DNA of 64,000 bases, taken from NCBI RefSeq assembly GCF_002269125.1, contig NZ_NQKI01000004.1:62001-126000 (forward strand), given 5' to 3'. Shown in pieces: positions 41,666-50,006 of this stretch. The translations under genes and the position numbers were made by a program. Source of the DNA: Pseudomonas lundensis. GTDB lineage: Bacteria > Pseudomonadota > Gammaproteobacteria > Pseudomonadales > Pseudomonadaceae. Each line of letters starts with the position of its first letter. The stretch's first letter is position 1. The notes below the pieces were generated by a model. The model made no database searches. It had not been told where the DNA came from and saw only the letters and a program-made list of their open reading frames with translations.

Positions 41666-43795
41666 TTAAATTTCAAACTCCGATTGCAAGGCTGCGCGCA
41701 CGCAATACAGCACACCTTCGGGTACCCGGCCCTTGAATTGCTCAGCGATGCTGGCCACGCTCGGCAGCTCGCCTTCACCGTCCAGGAAAGCGTCCTGGAC
41801 TTCCTCCATGAGTGCTTCTGGCAGGTCCAGCGCCTGCTCGAGCGAGAGTTCCTGGCGACCAATGGCTTCAGCCAGCATTGTGTAAACATTCTTTTCAGAA
41901 CACTGCAACTGACCGGCGATCTGCATCGGCGTCATGCCTGCACGGGCCAGGCTGATCAGCTCGTGGCGAATATCGGCCACCACTTTCGGCGTTTCGGCCT
42001 GCCCACCCAGTACTTCGAGGAATGCTTCGCCGTAACGCTCCAGTTTGCGCGCCCCAATGCCGCTGACCTTGGCCATGTCGGACAACGAGGTGGGCTGGCT
42101 GCGCAGCATTTCCAGCAAGGTTGAGTCGGGGAAGATGACGTAAGGCGGTACGCCGTGCTCTTCGGCCAGCTTGCGGCGCAGTGCACGCAGTGCTTCCCAT
42201 TGTTCGCGCTCTTCGCCACGCACCAGCTGGCTGGCCGGGCTGGCAGAACTGCTGCGCACAGTGGTTTGCGGCTTGAGTTCGCGACGCAGTTCAAGGGTCA
42301 CCTCCCCGCGCAGCAATGGCCGGCAACTGTCGCTCAAGCGCAAGCCGCCGTAGCCTTCGATATCAATATCAGCCAAACCACGGGCCACCAACTGTCGGAA
42401 CAGGGTGCGCCACTCGCCTTCGGAACGGTCTTTGCCCACGCCAAAAACGGACAAATGCTGATGCCCAAAACTGCGGACTTTTTCATTGTCGCGGCCCAAC
42501 AGCACGTCGATCAAATGGCCGGTGCCATAACGCTGCCCGGTGCGGTAAATCGCCGACAACGCTTGGCGCGCCGGCTCGGTGGCGTCCCAGGTTTGCACAC
42601 CGTCGACACAGTTGTCGCAATGCCCGCAAGGTTGCGGCATGTCTTCGTCAAAGTAGGCCAGCAGCGTCTGACGGCGGCAGCGCGTTTCTTCACACAGGGC
42701 GAGCATGGCATCGAGCTTGTGATGCTCAAGACGCTTGTGGCGCTCGTCGCCCTCTGAGTTTTGCAGCATTTGCTTGAGCATCACCACATCTTGCAGGCCA
42801 TAAGCCATCCACGCGTCGGCCGGCAAACCGTCACGACCGGCACGACCGGTTTCCTGGTAGTACGCCTCAAGGGACTTGGGCAAATCCAGATGCGCCACAA
42901 ACCGCACGTTGGATTTGTCGATGCCCATGCCGAACGCGATGGTCGCGACCATGATCAGGCCTTCCTCGTTCAGGAAGCGCTTCTGGTTAGCAGCACGGGT
43001 CTCACTGGGCAAACCGGCGTGGTACGGCAGTGCCGGAAATCCTTGGTCGCAGAGGAACTGCGCGACTTCATCCACCTTTTTACGCGACAGACAGTAAACA
43101 ATGCCTGCATCGCTGCGCCGTTCCGAAAGAAACGCCAGCAGCTGCTTGCGCGGCTGTTCTTTGGGCACAATGCGGTAAAAGATGTTCGGGCGGTCAAAAC
43201 TCGACAGAAAACGCTCAGCGTCTTGCAGGTGCAGCCGGGTGACGATTTCTTCGCGGGTACGTTTATCGGCGGTAGCGGTCAGGGCGATGCGCGGCACCTG
43301 GGGGAACATTTCGGCCAACTGGCCCAACTGCAGGTATTCCGGGCGGAAGTCATGCCCCCATTGGGACACACAATGGGCTTCGTCAATGGCAAACAGCGCA
43401 ATATCGAGGCTCTGCAAAAAAGCCATCATGCGCGGCTGCACCAGTCGTTCGGGCGCCAGGTAAAGCATTTTTACTTCGCCACGCTTGATCCGATTGGCCA
43501 GATCACGCTGCTGCTCAGCGCTCAGCGTCGAATTCAGTGAGGCTGCTGCCACACCGAGTTCTTCCAGGGTAGCGACCTGGTCGTCCATCAGCGCGATCAA
43601 GGGTGAGACCACCACCGCCAACCCGTCACGCAACAAGGCCGGAACCTGGAAGCACAAGGATTTTCCGCCGCCGGTCGGCATCAGCACCAACGCGTCGCCG
43701 CCACTGGCCACGCGCTCAATGATGTCACCCTGACGGCCACGGAAACTGTCGTAGCCGAAGATGTCTTTGAGTACGCGTTGAGCCTGTTCGAGCAT
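41666..43795 (-). CDS. recQ: RecQ ATP-dependent DNA helicase with extra C-terminal HTH domain
   Basis: 3'-5' helicase for recombination repair. ATG at 43795 ([20 protein letters not shown]) gives 709 aa, about 100 more than E. coli RecQ. Motifs: [47 protein letters not shown] with [10 protein letters not shown]; zinc cysteines in EETRCRRQ and GHCDNCVDG; an HRDC domain ([20 protein letters not shown]). The extra C-terminus ([20 protein letters not shown] then [10 protein letters not shown]) looks like the HTH_40 domain found in some RecQ proteins. Confidence 0.96.
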   Translation of the reverse strand: MLEQAQRVLKDIFGYDSFRGRQGDIIERVASGGDALVLMPTGGGKSLCFQVPALLRDGLAVVVSPLIALMDDQVATLEELGVAAASLNSTLSAEQQRDLANRIKRGEVKMLYLAPERLVQPRMMAFLQSLDIALFAIDEAHCVSQWGHDFRPEYLQLGQLAEMFPQVPRIALTATADKRTREEIVTRLHLQDAERFLSSFDRPNIFYRIVPKEQPRKQLLAFLSERRSDAGIVYCLSRKKVDEVAQFLCDQGFPALPYHAGLPSETRAANQKRFLNEEGLIMVATIAFGMGIDKSNVRFVAHLDLPKSLEAYYQETGRAGRDGLPADAWMAYGLQDVVMLKQMLQNSEGDERHKRLEHHKLDAMLALCEETRCRRQTLLAYFDEDMPQPCGHCDNCVDGVQTWDATEPARQALSAIYRTGQRYGTGHLIDVLLGRDNEKVRSFGHQHLSVFGVGKDRSEGEWRTLFRQLVARGLADIDIEGYGGLRLSDSCRPLLRGEVTLELRRELKPQTTVRSSSASPASQLVRGEEREQWEALRALRRKLAEEHGVPPYVIFPDSTLLEMLRSQPTSLSDMAKVSGIGARKLERYGEAFLEVLGGQAETPKVVADIRHELISLARAGMTPMQIAGQLQCSEKNVYTMLAEAIGRQELSLEQALDLPEALMEEVQDAFLDGEGELPSVASIAEQFKGRVPEGVLYCVRAALQSEFEI

Positions 43796-44029
43796 AGAAA
43801 CTCCAGAAATCGCTGAAACACCCCTGCGCACGCGGGGCGTCCGGCGCGGCCTCGGGCCCGTTCAAAGGCCCGGGCACACAGCGCGGGACGCACTGCATAC
43901 AGCGCAGGGCATCACAAAACGCGGCAGTATACCCGAGCGCTCTACTGCGCAGGGCCTTGTGATTGCGTGACCGATCACCGGGAAGTGATGGCAAATGCGT
44001 GCTGCGGCTGGCCTGCGGGCTCAAGAAAG
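43796..44029. other. recQ to yecA-type gene intergenic region
   Basis: GC-rich stretch between divergent recQ and the YecA-family gene. Both promoters must lie here or in the leader. I see no recognisable operator, small RNA or coding frame. Confidence 0.4.
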
Positions 44030-44059
44030 CCTAGAATTCGGCATCGTATATTTTCTAGG
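44030..44059 (+). promoter_or_regulatory. Leader hairpin covering the ribosome site of the YecA-family gene
   Basis: CCTAGAA (44030-44036) can pair with TTCTAGG (44053-44059) around a 16-base loop. The 3' arm contains AGG, the only Shine-Dalgarno-like bases before the ATG at 44068. If the hairpin forms, the ribosome site is hidden. Whether it forms in the cell is unknown. Confidence 0.35.
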
Positions 44060-44067
44060 TAGTCCTA

Positions 44068-44655
44068 ATGTCCTTCGCTGAGCAACTAACCCGCCTGCAA
44101 GTCTTCCTCGACGCTGACGATCTGCATGACGAGGCGCTGGACTACGTGGCCACCCACGGCTTTCTGACCGCCCTTTCCATCTGCGCTGAAGACGTTCCTG
44201 AGCGCGAGTGGATCGACGCTGTTTTCTCTGAGCCACCGCATTACAAAGACGACGCCCAGCGCGAAGAGATCGAAGCGACGCTGATTCAACTCAAGGCCCA
44301 CATCGCCCGCCAACTGGCGTCCGACGAAGAGTTCGAGCTGCCGTGCGACCTGGATCTGGGTGATGAGCCGGACGATTCCGAGCTGCGCGGCTGGTGCATC
44401 GGCTTTATGGAAGGCGTCTTCATGCGTGAAGAAGCCTGGTTTGAAACCGCTGAAGACGAAGTCAGCGAAATGCTCCTGCCGATCATGGTCGGATCGGGCC
44501 TGTTCGACGAGCAACCCGAGTTCGAAGACATCGCCAAGGACGCTAACCTGATGGACGACATGATCGTTCAGATCCCCGAGGCGCTGACCGCCCTGTACCT
44601 GTTGTGCCAGGCACCTGATGAAAAACCGGCGATTCTCAAACCTCGTCATCACTGA
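44068..44655 (+). CDS. YecA/UPF0149-family protein
   Basis: 195 aa, acidic. Two conserved segments of the family: VATHGFLTALSICAEDVPER and LRGWCIGFMEGVFMREEAWF. The C-terminus lacks the SEC-C zinc motif of E. coli YecA. Function unknown. Followed after 7 bp by the YbaN-like gene, probably one transcript. Confidence 0.88.
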   Translation: MSFAEQLTRLQVFLDADDLHDEALDYVATHGFLTALSICAEDVPEREWIDAVFSEPPHYKDDAQREEIEATLIQLKAHIARQLASDEEFELPCDLDLGDEPDDSELRGWCIGFMEGVFMREEAWFETAEDEVSEMLLPIMVGSGLFDEQPEFEDIAKDANLMDDMIVQIPEALTALYLLCQAPDEKPAILKPRHH

Positions 44656-44662
44656 GTGATCA

Positions 44663-45061
44663 GTGGCTAACCCCTTACCCGGCAACCGGCCCCGGTTGCT
44701 GCGCTACACACTGTTCGCCATCGGCTGGCTGAGTGTAGCGCTGGGGGTTATCGGTATCTTCCTCCCCGTCTTGCCCACCACCCCGTTTCTGCTTTTGGCC
44801 GCCGCCTGTTTCGCTCGCAGCTCCTCGCGCTTTTATCAATGGCTGGTGGATCACCCGCGACTGGGACCCTGGATACGCGATTACCTGGACGGCAACGGTA
44901 TCCCGCTTAAAGGCAAAGTCTATGCAATCGGTTTGATGTGGTTGAGCATTGGCGTGTCGTGCTACCTGGTGCCGCTCCCCTGGGCCCGCGGCTTCATGTT
45001 GACCAGTGCAGTGCTGGTCAGCATTTACATCCTGCGTCAAAAAACCCTCGAAAAGCCCTGA
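44663..45061 (+). CDS. YbaN/DUF454 inner-membrane protein
   Basis: 132 aa from a GTG at 44663. Family motif: FAIGWLSVALGVIGIFLPVL then PTTPFLLLAAACFARSSSRF, with WLVDHPRLGPWIRDYLDGNG; three hydrophobic segments. In E. coli ybaN lies near priC/apt and its function is unsettled. Overlaps nothing; convergent to tapT, 32 bp apart. Confidence 0.92.
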   Translation: MANPLPGNRPRLLRYTLFAIGWLSVALGVIGIFLPVLPTTPFLLLAAACFARSSSRFYQWLVDHPRLGPWIRDYLDGNGIPLKGKVYAIGLMWLSIGVSCYLVPLPWARGFMLTSAVLVSIYILRQKTLEKP

Positions 45062-45093
45062 CTCTCCCTCACCTTCTGGTCGAGCCCTCCAAC

Positions 45094-45696
45094 TCAAGCC
45101 TGCCCATGGTTACGCTGGAAGGTGTCGTGCCCCATCGCGGCAATCTGACCCTCGATCAATGCTTCAAACGGGCGCAGCAGGGGCGCAAAGGACTTCGGTG
45201 CTTCAAGAATGTCCAGGGTTTGCACAATGGCTTCCAGCGTAGACAAAGCCCCCGGCCCCGGTGCCTTGCGCAAGCGATAGCGCGAGACAGCCCCCGGCGC
45301 CAGCGTCACCCGCGGCAGTTGCGCCAACCGCGGATTGAGGTGCAGCAGCTTGCGTGCCTTGCGCCACGTGCCGTCCGGTACCACCAGCAACCATGGCCGA
45401 GTGTCCTCTGAAGAGGATGACGCCCCAATTAACTGTGCATCGTCCCCTGGGAATAACAACCGCACCTGATAACCCGGCGCGTTAAGCAGCACGTCCAGAT
45501 CATCAAACGTTTCACCGACCCGCAGCTCGGCATTTATCAGCCCCAGCGCAGCCAGACGCGCCGTATTGAGTGCATGGTTGACCTCGCTCGGATGCTGCAG
45601 CAACAACACTCGGGTGCGGCTATCCAACCGTGGGATCAATTCACATAAACAGTGGGACTGGGGGCGTAAGCAGTGCGGGCAGTGGGCACGAGACAT
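45094..45696 (-). CDS. tapT: TapT-type tRNA-uridine aminocarboxypropyltransferase (DTW domain)
   Basis: Transfers the 3-amino-3-carboxypropyl group of S-adenosylmethionine to uridine 47 of tRNA (acp3U). 200 aa, DTW superfamily: zinc-type cysteines CPHCLRPQSHCLC at 6-18, EVNHALNTARLAALGL, and the D-x-T-W motif in VVPDGTWRKARKLLHLNPRL. Length and motif order match E. coli TapT (YfiP). Monocistronic. Confidence 0.9.
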   Translation of the reverse strand: MSRAHCPHCLRPQSHCLCELIPRLDSRTRVLLLQHPSEVNHALNTARLAALGLINAELRVGETFDDLDVLLNAPGYQVRLLFPGDDAQLIGASSSSEDTRPWLLVVPDGTWRKARKLLHLNPRLAQLPRVTLAPGAVSRYRLRKAPGPGALSTLEAIVQTLDILEAPKSFAPLLRPFEALIEGQIAAMGHDTFQRNHGQA

Positions 45697-45797
45697 GGAT
45701 CAAAAACTCTTCAAATTTGCAGCAGGAGCCTGGGCTTGATTACAGCGAGGGTGTTTATGTTCAAGGAGGGGGCGGATGTCAATAGACCGATCTACTG

Positions 45798-45943
45798 CAC
45801 CTCGGCGACATCGGGGTGAATTACGCACGGGTCAGCCTGATGGCGTGGCAACTTGCCCCGGTGACCCGCACGGCTTGAGGGCTTTTGATTGACTCAATAC
45901 TTTCTTCAGCGGGTGCGACGATGCAAGTCGTACCCGTTTTTTT
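45798..45943 (+). ncRNA. Candidate structured small RNA
   Basis: No coding frame fits this gap, yet the plus strand folds into three hairpins in a row. CACCTCGG pairs with TCGGGGTG around 5 bases (45798-45818, two wobbles). CGGGTCA pairs with TGACCCG (45828-45834 with 45862-45868), enclosing a smaller GGCAA/TTGCC stem. Last comes the terminator at 45911-45943. No plus-strand gene lies immediately upstream that would need this terminator: tapT runs the other way. I found no clear promoter, so the 5' end is unknown, and I do not recognise a named family. Confidence 0.4.
45911..45943 (+). terminator. Strong plus-strand terminator of the candidate RNA
   Basis: GGGTGCGAC pairs with GTCGTACCC (one G-U) around a 7-base loop and is followed by GTTTTTTT. 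Orientation is clear: the minus-strand flank lacks T's. YbaN-like read-through from 850 bp upstream is the only known alternative use. Confidence 0.85.
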
Positions 45944-45953
45944 ATGACAGCCA

Positions 45954-45976
45954 ACACCTGCAACCCGTGCAGGTGT
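45954..45976 (-). terminator. Hairpin after the 41-aa gene
   Basis: ACACCTGC and GCAGGTGT form a perfect 8-bp stem with a 7-base loop, 5 bp after the stop of the small minus-strand gene. Followed on that strand by TGGCTGTC, so the T-tract is poor. Confidence 0.45.
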
Positions 45977-45980
45977 GAAC

Positions 45981-46106
45981 TTAGCGGCGGCGTTGCGGAC
46001 GACGACGCGGTTCCTCGACCGGAATCGGTACAGGTTGCAGCGGCGGCTCAATCAGCCCAAGCGCTACGCCCAAGTCATGGAGCCAGCTTTGCAGTTTGTC
46101 TTTCAT
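45981..46106 (-). CDS. Small Pseudomonas protein, 41 aa, basic C-terminus
   Basis: ATG at 46106 follows the strong ribosome site AGGGGGA by 5 bases. Product starts MKDKLQSWLHDLGVALGLIE and ends PVEEPRRRPQRRR: an amphipathic N-terminal helix, a Pro-rich middle (PPLQPVPIPV) and an Arg-rich tail, which could bind RNA or acidic lipid. I believe small genes of this kind recur in pseudomonads, but that is memory, not a search. A TAGTCCTA motif pair lies 59-75 bp upstream. Function unknown. Confidence 0.7.
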   Translation of the reverse strand: MKDKLQSWLHDLGVALGLIEPPLQPVPIPVEEPRRRPQRRR

Positions 46107-46164
46107 AGATCCCCCTTGGGGTGACGACGGCAACCCTTAATCCTTGGTCGCTTCGTACAGATAA

Positions 46165-46180
46165 TAGTCCTAAGTCCTAC
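46165..46180. repeat. Tandem TAGTCCTA/AGTCCTAC motif before the 41-aa gene
   Basis: TAGTCCTA is followed immediately by AGTCCTAC. The same 8-mer or its complement is found at 44060-44067, 49127-49134 and 51996-52003, all in non-coding DNA just before genes. On the minus strand TAGGACTATTAT overlaps a -10-like TATTAT of the small gene. Confidence 0.4.
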
Positions 46181-46312
46181 GCAATGCTTGCCAGAAGTCA
46201 ATGGACTTTAGGCTAATCTCGCACAACTCTAACTCATGCCAATGCAGCAAGTTGCACTGAAGGCATTACGCCATGTTGCAGCCTCTTACCCTAGACCCGG
46301 CGTTGCACGCGC

Positions 46313-47242
46313 TCAATGGCCCAACAGCGTGCGTAGACGCCGCCGCAACCACTGCTCTGCACTTACGAATGTGATGCCGAACAGCACGAGGACGGCACCG
46401 ACGACAAAGTTGAAACTCAGCGGCTCGTCGAGCACCAGCACGCCAAAGGTCACGCCGAACAGCGGGGTCATGAACGAGAACACCGCCAGGTTGGACGCCA
46501 GATAACGCTTGAGCATCCAGAACCACACCAGATAACTGAAAAACGACACCACTAACCCTTGAAACAGCACGCTGGCCACCGCCACGGTGGTCAGGCTGAC
46601 ATGACTGATCTGGCCACTGGCCGCCGCGATCACCAGCAACCCAATAAAACCGACCATCAATTGGTAAAACAGGGTCAGGGTGACCGGTGCTTCAGACAAT
46701 CGCGAGCCACGCACCACTACCGTCGTCGCGCCCCAGGCCATGCCGGCGAAAATCCCGTAGGCATCGCCCAACAGCATGTTGCGATCCATGTCGGCCAACG
46801 ACACGCCGCCCGCGAAGGCAAACACGATGCCGAGGAACGCAAGAAAGATCCCCAGCCACTGCAACGGTCGCAAGCGCTCACTGGGCAACAGCCAGTTGAC
46901 GCCAAGGGCAGTAAAAATGGGGGCTGTGTAAAGGAAGACCGACATATGCGCAGCACTGGTCAGTTGCAGACCTTCGGCAATAAAGAAGAACTCCAGACCG
47001 AACAGACTGCCAGCCAGCAAGCCACCGCGCCACGTAGCCGGTACTTGGTCCCAGCCACCTTTCCAGCAGATCAGCAAACCCACCAGCAACGCTGAAATCC
47101 CGGAACGCCCTGCCGCCTGCATGACTGGCGCGATGTCCGGGGCCGCCGTCTTGATCACCACTTGCTGCACGCCCCAGATCAGGCAAAGACCCACCATCAC
47201 TTGCAGTGCAAACGCATCCGTCGGCCGCCGCGAAACATTCAT
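46313..47242 (-). CDS. EamA/DMT-family transporter
   Basis: 309 aa, ten hydrophobic segments in two EamA repeats. Seen: LIWGVQQVVIKTAAPDIAPV near the N-terminus and the repeat-2 motif LAVFSFMTPLFGVTFGVLVL. Resembles the RhaT/PecM group of exporters; substrate unknown. Monocistronic, with a DUF2177 gene 47 bp upstream on the same strand. Confidence 0.9.
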   Translation of the reverse strand: MNVSRRPTDAFALQVMVGLCLIWGVQQVVIKTAAPDIAPVMQAAGRSGISALLVGLLICWKGGWDQVPATWRGGLLAGSLFGLEFFFIAEGLQLTSAAHMSVFLYTAPIFTALGVNWLLPSERLRPLQWLGIFLAFLGIVFAFAGGVSLADMDRNMLLGDAYGIFAGMAWGATTVVVRGSRLSEAPVTLTLFYQLMVGFIGLLVIAAASGQISHVSLTTVAVASVLFQGLVVSFFSYLVWFWMLKRYLASNLAVFSFMTPLFGVTFGVLVLDEPLSFNFVVGAVLVLFGITFVSAEQWLRRRLRTLLGH

Positions 47243-47289
47243 ATCAACACCCTGGGTCCATCAAAGAACGCGTCGGTCACGCACGTCTG

Positions 47290-47694
47290 TCACGCAGCCA
47301 TTTTACGGGCAGTCCAATACCCTGAAAGCGAGGCCAGGCATGTCAGCAAAGTGCCCCATGCCATGTCCATCAGCGCCAGTTGCGCCGACCAGCCATTGAG
47401 GGTGGCCCAGTTGGTCATGTCATAGGTGCCGTAGGCGATCAGGCCAAAGAAGGCGCCGGTGACCGCCGCCCTGCGCGCACTGCCGTGAGCCAACGCCGGG
47501 CGCACGACAAAAAACACCACGCCCACCACATACAGCAAATAGAACACAGCCGCCGGCCCCCAGTTGGGGGAGGCCAGCATCAAGGGGCCGAACAGCTCTT
47601 TATAGGTAGAGCTCATGAGCACGCCCAACCACAGGCCGTCGAGAATCAGGAAAGCCAGTAATACGCCGATATACGCCCAAACACTTTTCCTCAT
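47290..47694 (-). CDS. DUF2177 membrane protein
   Basis: 134 aa with four hydrophobic segments. Family features: FLILDGLWLGVLMSSTYKEL, GAFFGLIAYGTYDMTNWATL and MDMAWGTLLTCLASLSGYWT, all typical of DUF2177. Function unknown. Lies 25 bp after the CvfB-like gene, possibly one operon. Confidence 0.92.
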   Translation of the reverse strand: MRKSVWAYIGVLLAFLILDGLWLGVLMSSTYKELFGPLMLASPNWGPAAVFYLLYVVGVVFFVVRPALAHGSARRAAVTGAFFGLIAYGTYDMTNWATLNGWSAQLALMDMAWGTLLTCLASLSGYWTARKMAA

Positions 47695-47719
47695 CTCGAC
47701 AACCCTCTTGGCTGGTGGA

Positions 47720-48556
47720 TCAGATCAATTCGATACGGTCCGGGTGGATCGTAATCTTGCCTTCCTTGTACAACGAACCGATGGCTTTTTTGAAGTTGCC
47801 CTTGCTCACGCCAAAGAGACTGCTGATCAATTCAGGGGCGCTTTTATCGCTCACCGGGAGCACCCCATCATTTTCGCGCAATTTGCCGAGGATCTTCGAG
47901 TTCAGGCTGCTGGCGGCCTCTTGGCCGACCGGCTGCAAGCTCAGGCTGATCTTGCCATCTGCGCGAATTTCTTTGATGAAGCCTTTCTCTTGCTTGCCTG
48001 CGCGCATGAACTTGAAGATTTCATTCTTGTGAATCAGGCCCCAATGCTTGTTGTTGATCACCGCCTTGAAACCCATGTCAGTGGCTTCAGCCACCAGCAA
48101 GTCGACTTCCTGCCCCACTTGATAGGTGGCCGGGGTTTTATCCAGGTAACGGTCCAGACGCGCAGTGGCCGTAATGCGGCGCGTATGTTTGTCCAGATAG
48201 ACGTGCACCACCACGTATTCGCCCGCCTTCATCTGGCGCTTTTCTTCCGAATACGGCAGCAGCAAATCCTTGGGCAAACCCCAATCCAGGAAAACACCGA
48301 TGCTATTAACTTCAACCACTTTAAGACTGGCGAATTCACCGACCTGAACTTTTGGTTTTTCAGTGGTGGCAATTAACTTGTCGTCACTGTCCAAATAAAC
48401 AAATACGTTGAGCCAATCTTCATCTTCACTGGGAATATCCTTGGGAATATAACGATTGGGCAACAGGATTTCCCCGTCAGCCCCGCCATCGAGATACAAA
48501 CCAAAGTGAGTGTGTTTAACCACTTGCAAACTGTTGTAGCGACCGATTAAAGCCAT
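47720..48556 (-). CDS. CvfB-like S1-domain RNA-binding protein
   Basis: ATG at 48556 gives 278 aa (MALIGRYNSLQVVKHTHFGL). Tandem S1-like beta barrels: GLYLDGGADGEILLPNRYIP; LKVVEVNSIGVFLDWGLPKD then LLLPYSEEK; DMGFKAVINNKHWGLIHKNE. A C-terminal winged helix follows (LISSLFGVSKGNFKKAIGSL). This matches the CvfB family, which affects virulence in Firmicutes and has no assigned target in Pseudomonas. The upstream ATG at 48571 is less likely. Confidence 0.9.
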   Translation of the reverse strand: MALIGRYNSLQVVKHTHFGLYLDGGADGEILLPNRYIPKDIPSEDEDWLNVFVYLDSDDKLIATTEKPKVQVGEFASLKVVEVNSIGVFLDWGLPKDLLLPYSEEKRQMKAGEYVVVHVYLDKHTRRITATARLDRYLDKTPATYQVGQEVDLLVAEATDMGFKAVINNKHWGLIHKNEIFKFMRAGKQEKGFIKEIRADGKISLSLQPVGQEAASSLNSKILGKLRENDGVLPVSDKSAPELISSLFGVSKGNFKKAIGSLYKEGKITIHPDRIELI

Positions 48557-48900
48557 GTCCAATACCCTCATTACGTGGGCGGCATTCTACCCGAGTTTGG
48601 GCGGGCACATCGAAGCCGCAAGGTCGCGGCCTTAAAAAATCTGCGCCACGCCTGATTTGGCGGCATGCGCGGGCGCTACCAAGTGCCGCTCGTCAGTCCG
48701 CCGGTGCTGAAAGGCAGTAGCAAAAGGCTAAAAAACGCCCGCCGTTATGAATTAAAACAGCGAGTTAGCGGAGTAATAAGCGGTTCAACATACTTATGTT
48801 CGCACGCGTTAATTATTTTACGCCGATATTTAACAAGCAATTGTCAAGCCTTTCAGGTATTATCGCTGGCCAAGTTATTTTCTACAGGTCAATAGCCGCC
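48557..48900. other. Intergenic region between the cvfB-like gene and a small plus-strand gene
   Basis: The left 200 bp is ordinary GC-rich sequence; from about 48730 it becomes clearly AT-rich (TTAATTATTTTACGCC, GATATTTAACAAGCAATTGT), as expected for a promoter or H-NS/MvaT-type binding. I could not pick a well-spaced -35/-10 pair with confidence. No coding frame is supported on either strand. Confidence 0.4.
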
Positions 48901-49080
48901 ATGCGTGTAAAAGCATCCGCCAGCAAAGCAAAGCCAGCTCCTGCTGTTGAAACCAGTGATTCTATCAATGCACAAATTGCCGCCTTCCTGAAATCCGGTG
49001 GCGAAATTCAGCAAATTGATAAAGGTGTCAGCGGTCAAACTTTCGGCCCGTCCAAGCAAATCACGCTCGGCAAAAAGTAA
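48901..49080 (+). CDS. Small protein (59 aa), SutA-like C-terminal motif
   Basis: ATG at 48901 (MRVKASASKAKPAPAVETSD then SINAQIAAFLKSGGEIQQID). N-terminus Lys/Ala-rich and probably disordered; C-terminus IAAFLKSGGEIQQIDKGVSG resembles the FLSRGGKVQEVEPNV segment of the Pseudomonas RNA polymerase-binding protein SutA, but SutA is longer and acidic. The frame extends upstream to 48796, over the AT-rich region, which I treat as non-coding. Role unknown; the SutA likeness is tentative. Confidence 0.65.
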   Translation: MRVKASASKAKPAPAVETSDSINAQIAAFLKSGGEIQQIDKGVSGQTFGPSKQITLGKK

Positions 49081-49126
49081 TACCCCTCGCATGACCTGGT
49101 CCTCTTGCGCTTTGCCTACAAAGCGC

Positions 49127-49134
49127 TAGGACTA
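49127..49134. repeat. TAGGACTA motif before the TorF-like porin gene
   Basis: Complement of TAGTCCTA, 127 bp before the porin start; part of CTAGGACTACC. Confidence 0.35.
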
Positions 49135-49260
49135 CCGAGCCCTACTCCCCGATCCGCCTCCCATCGTCGAGTAATCGACCAACGGCACCCTGTGCCCGGC
49201 ATTCATCCGTATCCTCTAAGGCCTCTAGATCAAGCCTTTGAGCCTATACAGGAGGGAACC

Positions 49261-49983
49261 ATGCTCACCCGGGCATTGATGCTGGCCGGCACCCTGTTGA
49301 CCAGCACATTAGTTGATGCACACGTCTTCTCCCGCGAGCTGGGGGATTTCGACCTCAAACTGGCCACTCAACCCAGCCGCAGCATGGCACAGGGCCTGGT
49401 CAAACCCACCAGCGCGGGTTCAACCTTCCACGGCGGCCTTGACCTGACCCACGACAGCGGCTGGTACGTCGGCCAATGGGCGCCCACCATGGGCATCAAG
49501 CCTGGCACGAACCTCGAAATCGACTCTTATCTGGGCTACAAACACCCCTTCGACCAGACCCTGAGCTATGAGCTGGGAATGATTCACTACAGCTACCCCA
49601 AGCTCAGCCCGCTCGACAGCCAACAGTTCTATGCCGGGCTGACCATTCTGGGCACCCGCTTCGGCGCGGCCTTCAGCAACGACCCGGACCGAAAGGACAC
49701 CACCCTGTTTGCAGATTTGGGTGTCAACCAGCCATTGGGCATTGGCGTAAGCATGAAATACACCACGCACCAGCTCAGTTCGCCGGTCTCGATTGCCGAG
49801 GGCGGGAGTGTGCGCACCTTCAATGACTGGTCGATCAAATTCTCACGCCCGTTCATGGGCATTGATCTAAATCTGATCTACAGCGACTCAAACCTTGATG
49901 GCACGCAATGCTCAGCCTATTCGGGGCAAAACGCGCAATGTGACGGACTGGTCACCTTCAAGGCCGAGCGCGCGTTTTACTGA
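49261..49983 (+). CDS. TorF-family putative porin
   Basis: Outer-membrane beta-barrel of 240 aa. ATG at 49261 with AGGAGG 6 bases upstream; signal peptide MLTRALMLAGTLLTSTLVDA. Alternating beta strands with the TIGR02001/TorF look: GGLDLTHDSGWYVGQWAP, EIDSYLGYKHPFDQTLSYEL, FADLGVNQPLGIGVSMKYTT, FNDWSIKFSRPFMGIDLNLI, and the terminal aromatic (ERAFY) used for barrel insertion. Substrate unknown. Confidence 0.88.
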   Translation: MLTRALMLAGTLLTSTLVDAHVFSRELGDFDLKLATQPSRSMAQGLVKPTSAGSTFHGGLDLTHDSGWYVGQWAPTMGIKPGTNLEIDSYLGYKHPFDQTLSYELGMIHYSYPKLSPLDSQQFYAGLTILGTRFGAAFSNDPDRKDTTLFADLGVNQPLGIGVSMKYTTHQLSSPVSIAEGGSVRTFNDWSIKFSRPFMGIDLNLIYSDSNLDGTQCSAYSGQNAQCDGLVTFKAERAFY

Positions 49984-50006
49984 TCCTGCAACTACCGCAG
50001 CGTCAT

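Noticed and set aside
46236..46505. Plus-strand frame of 89 codons starting MPMQQVALKALRHV
   Set aside because: It overlaps the end of a certain EamA gene for most of its length, turns Arg/Thr-rich there and lacks a strong ribosome site.
49105..49260. Upstream extension of the TorF-like porin frame
   Set aside because: The signal peptide and AGGAGG site fix the start at 49261; the preceding 52 codons are Pro/Arg-rich and lack similarity to export signals.
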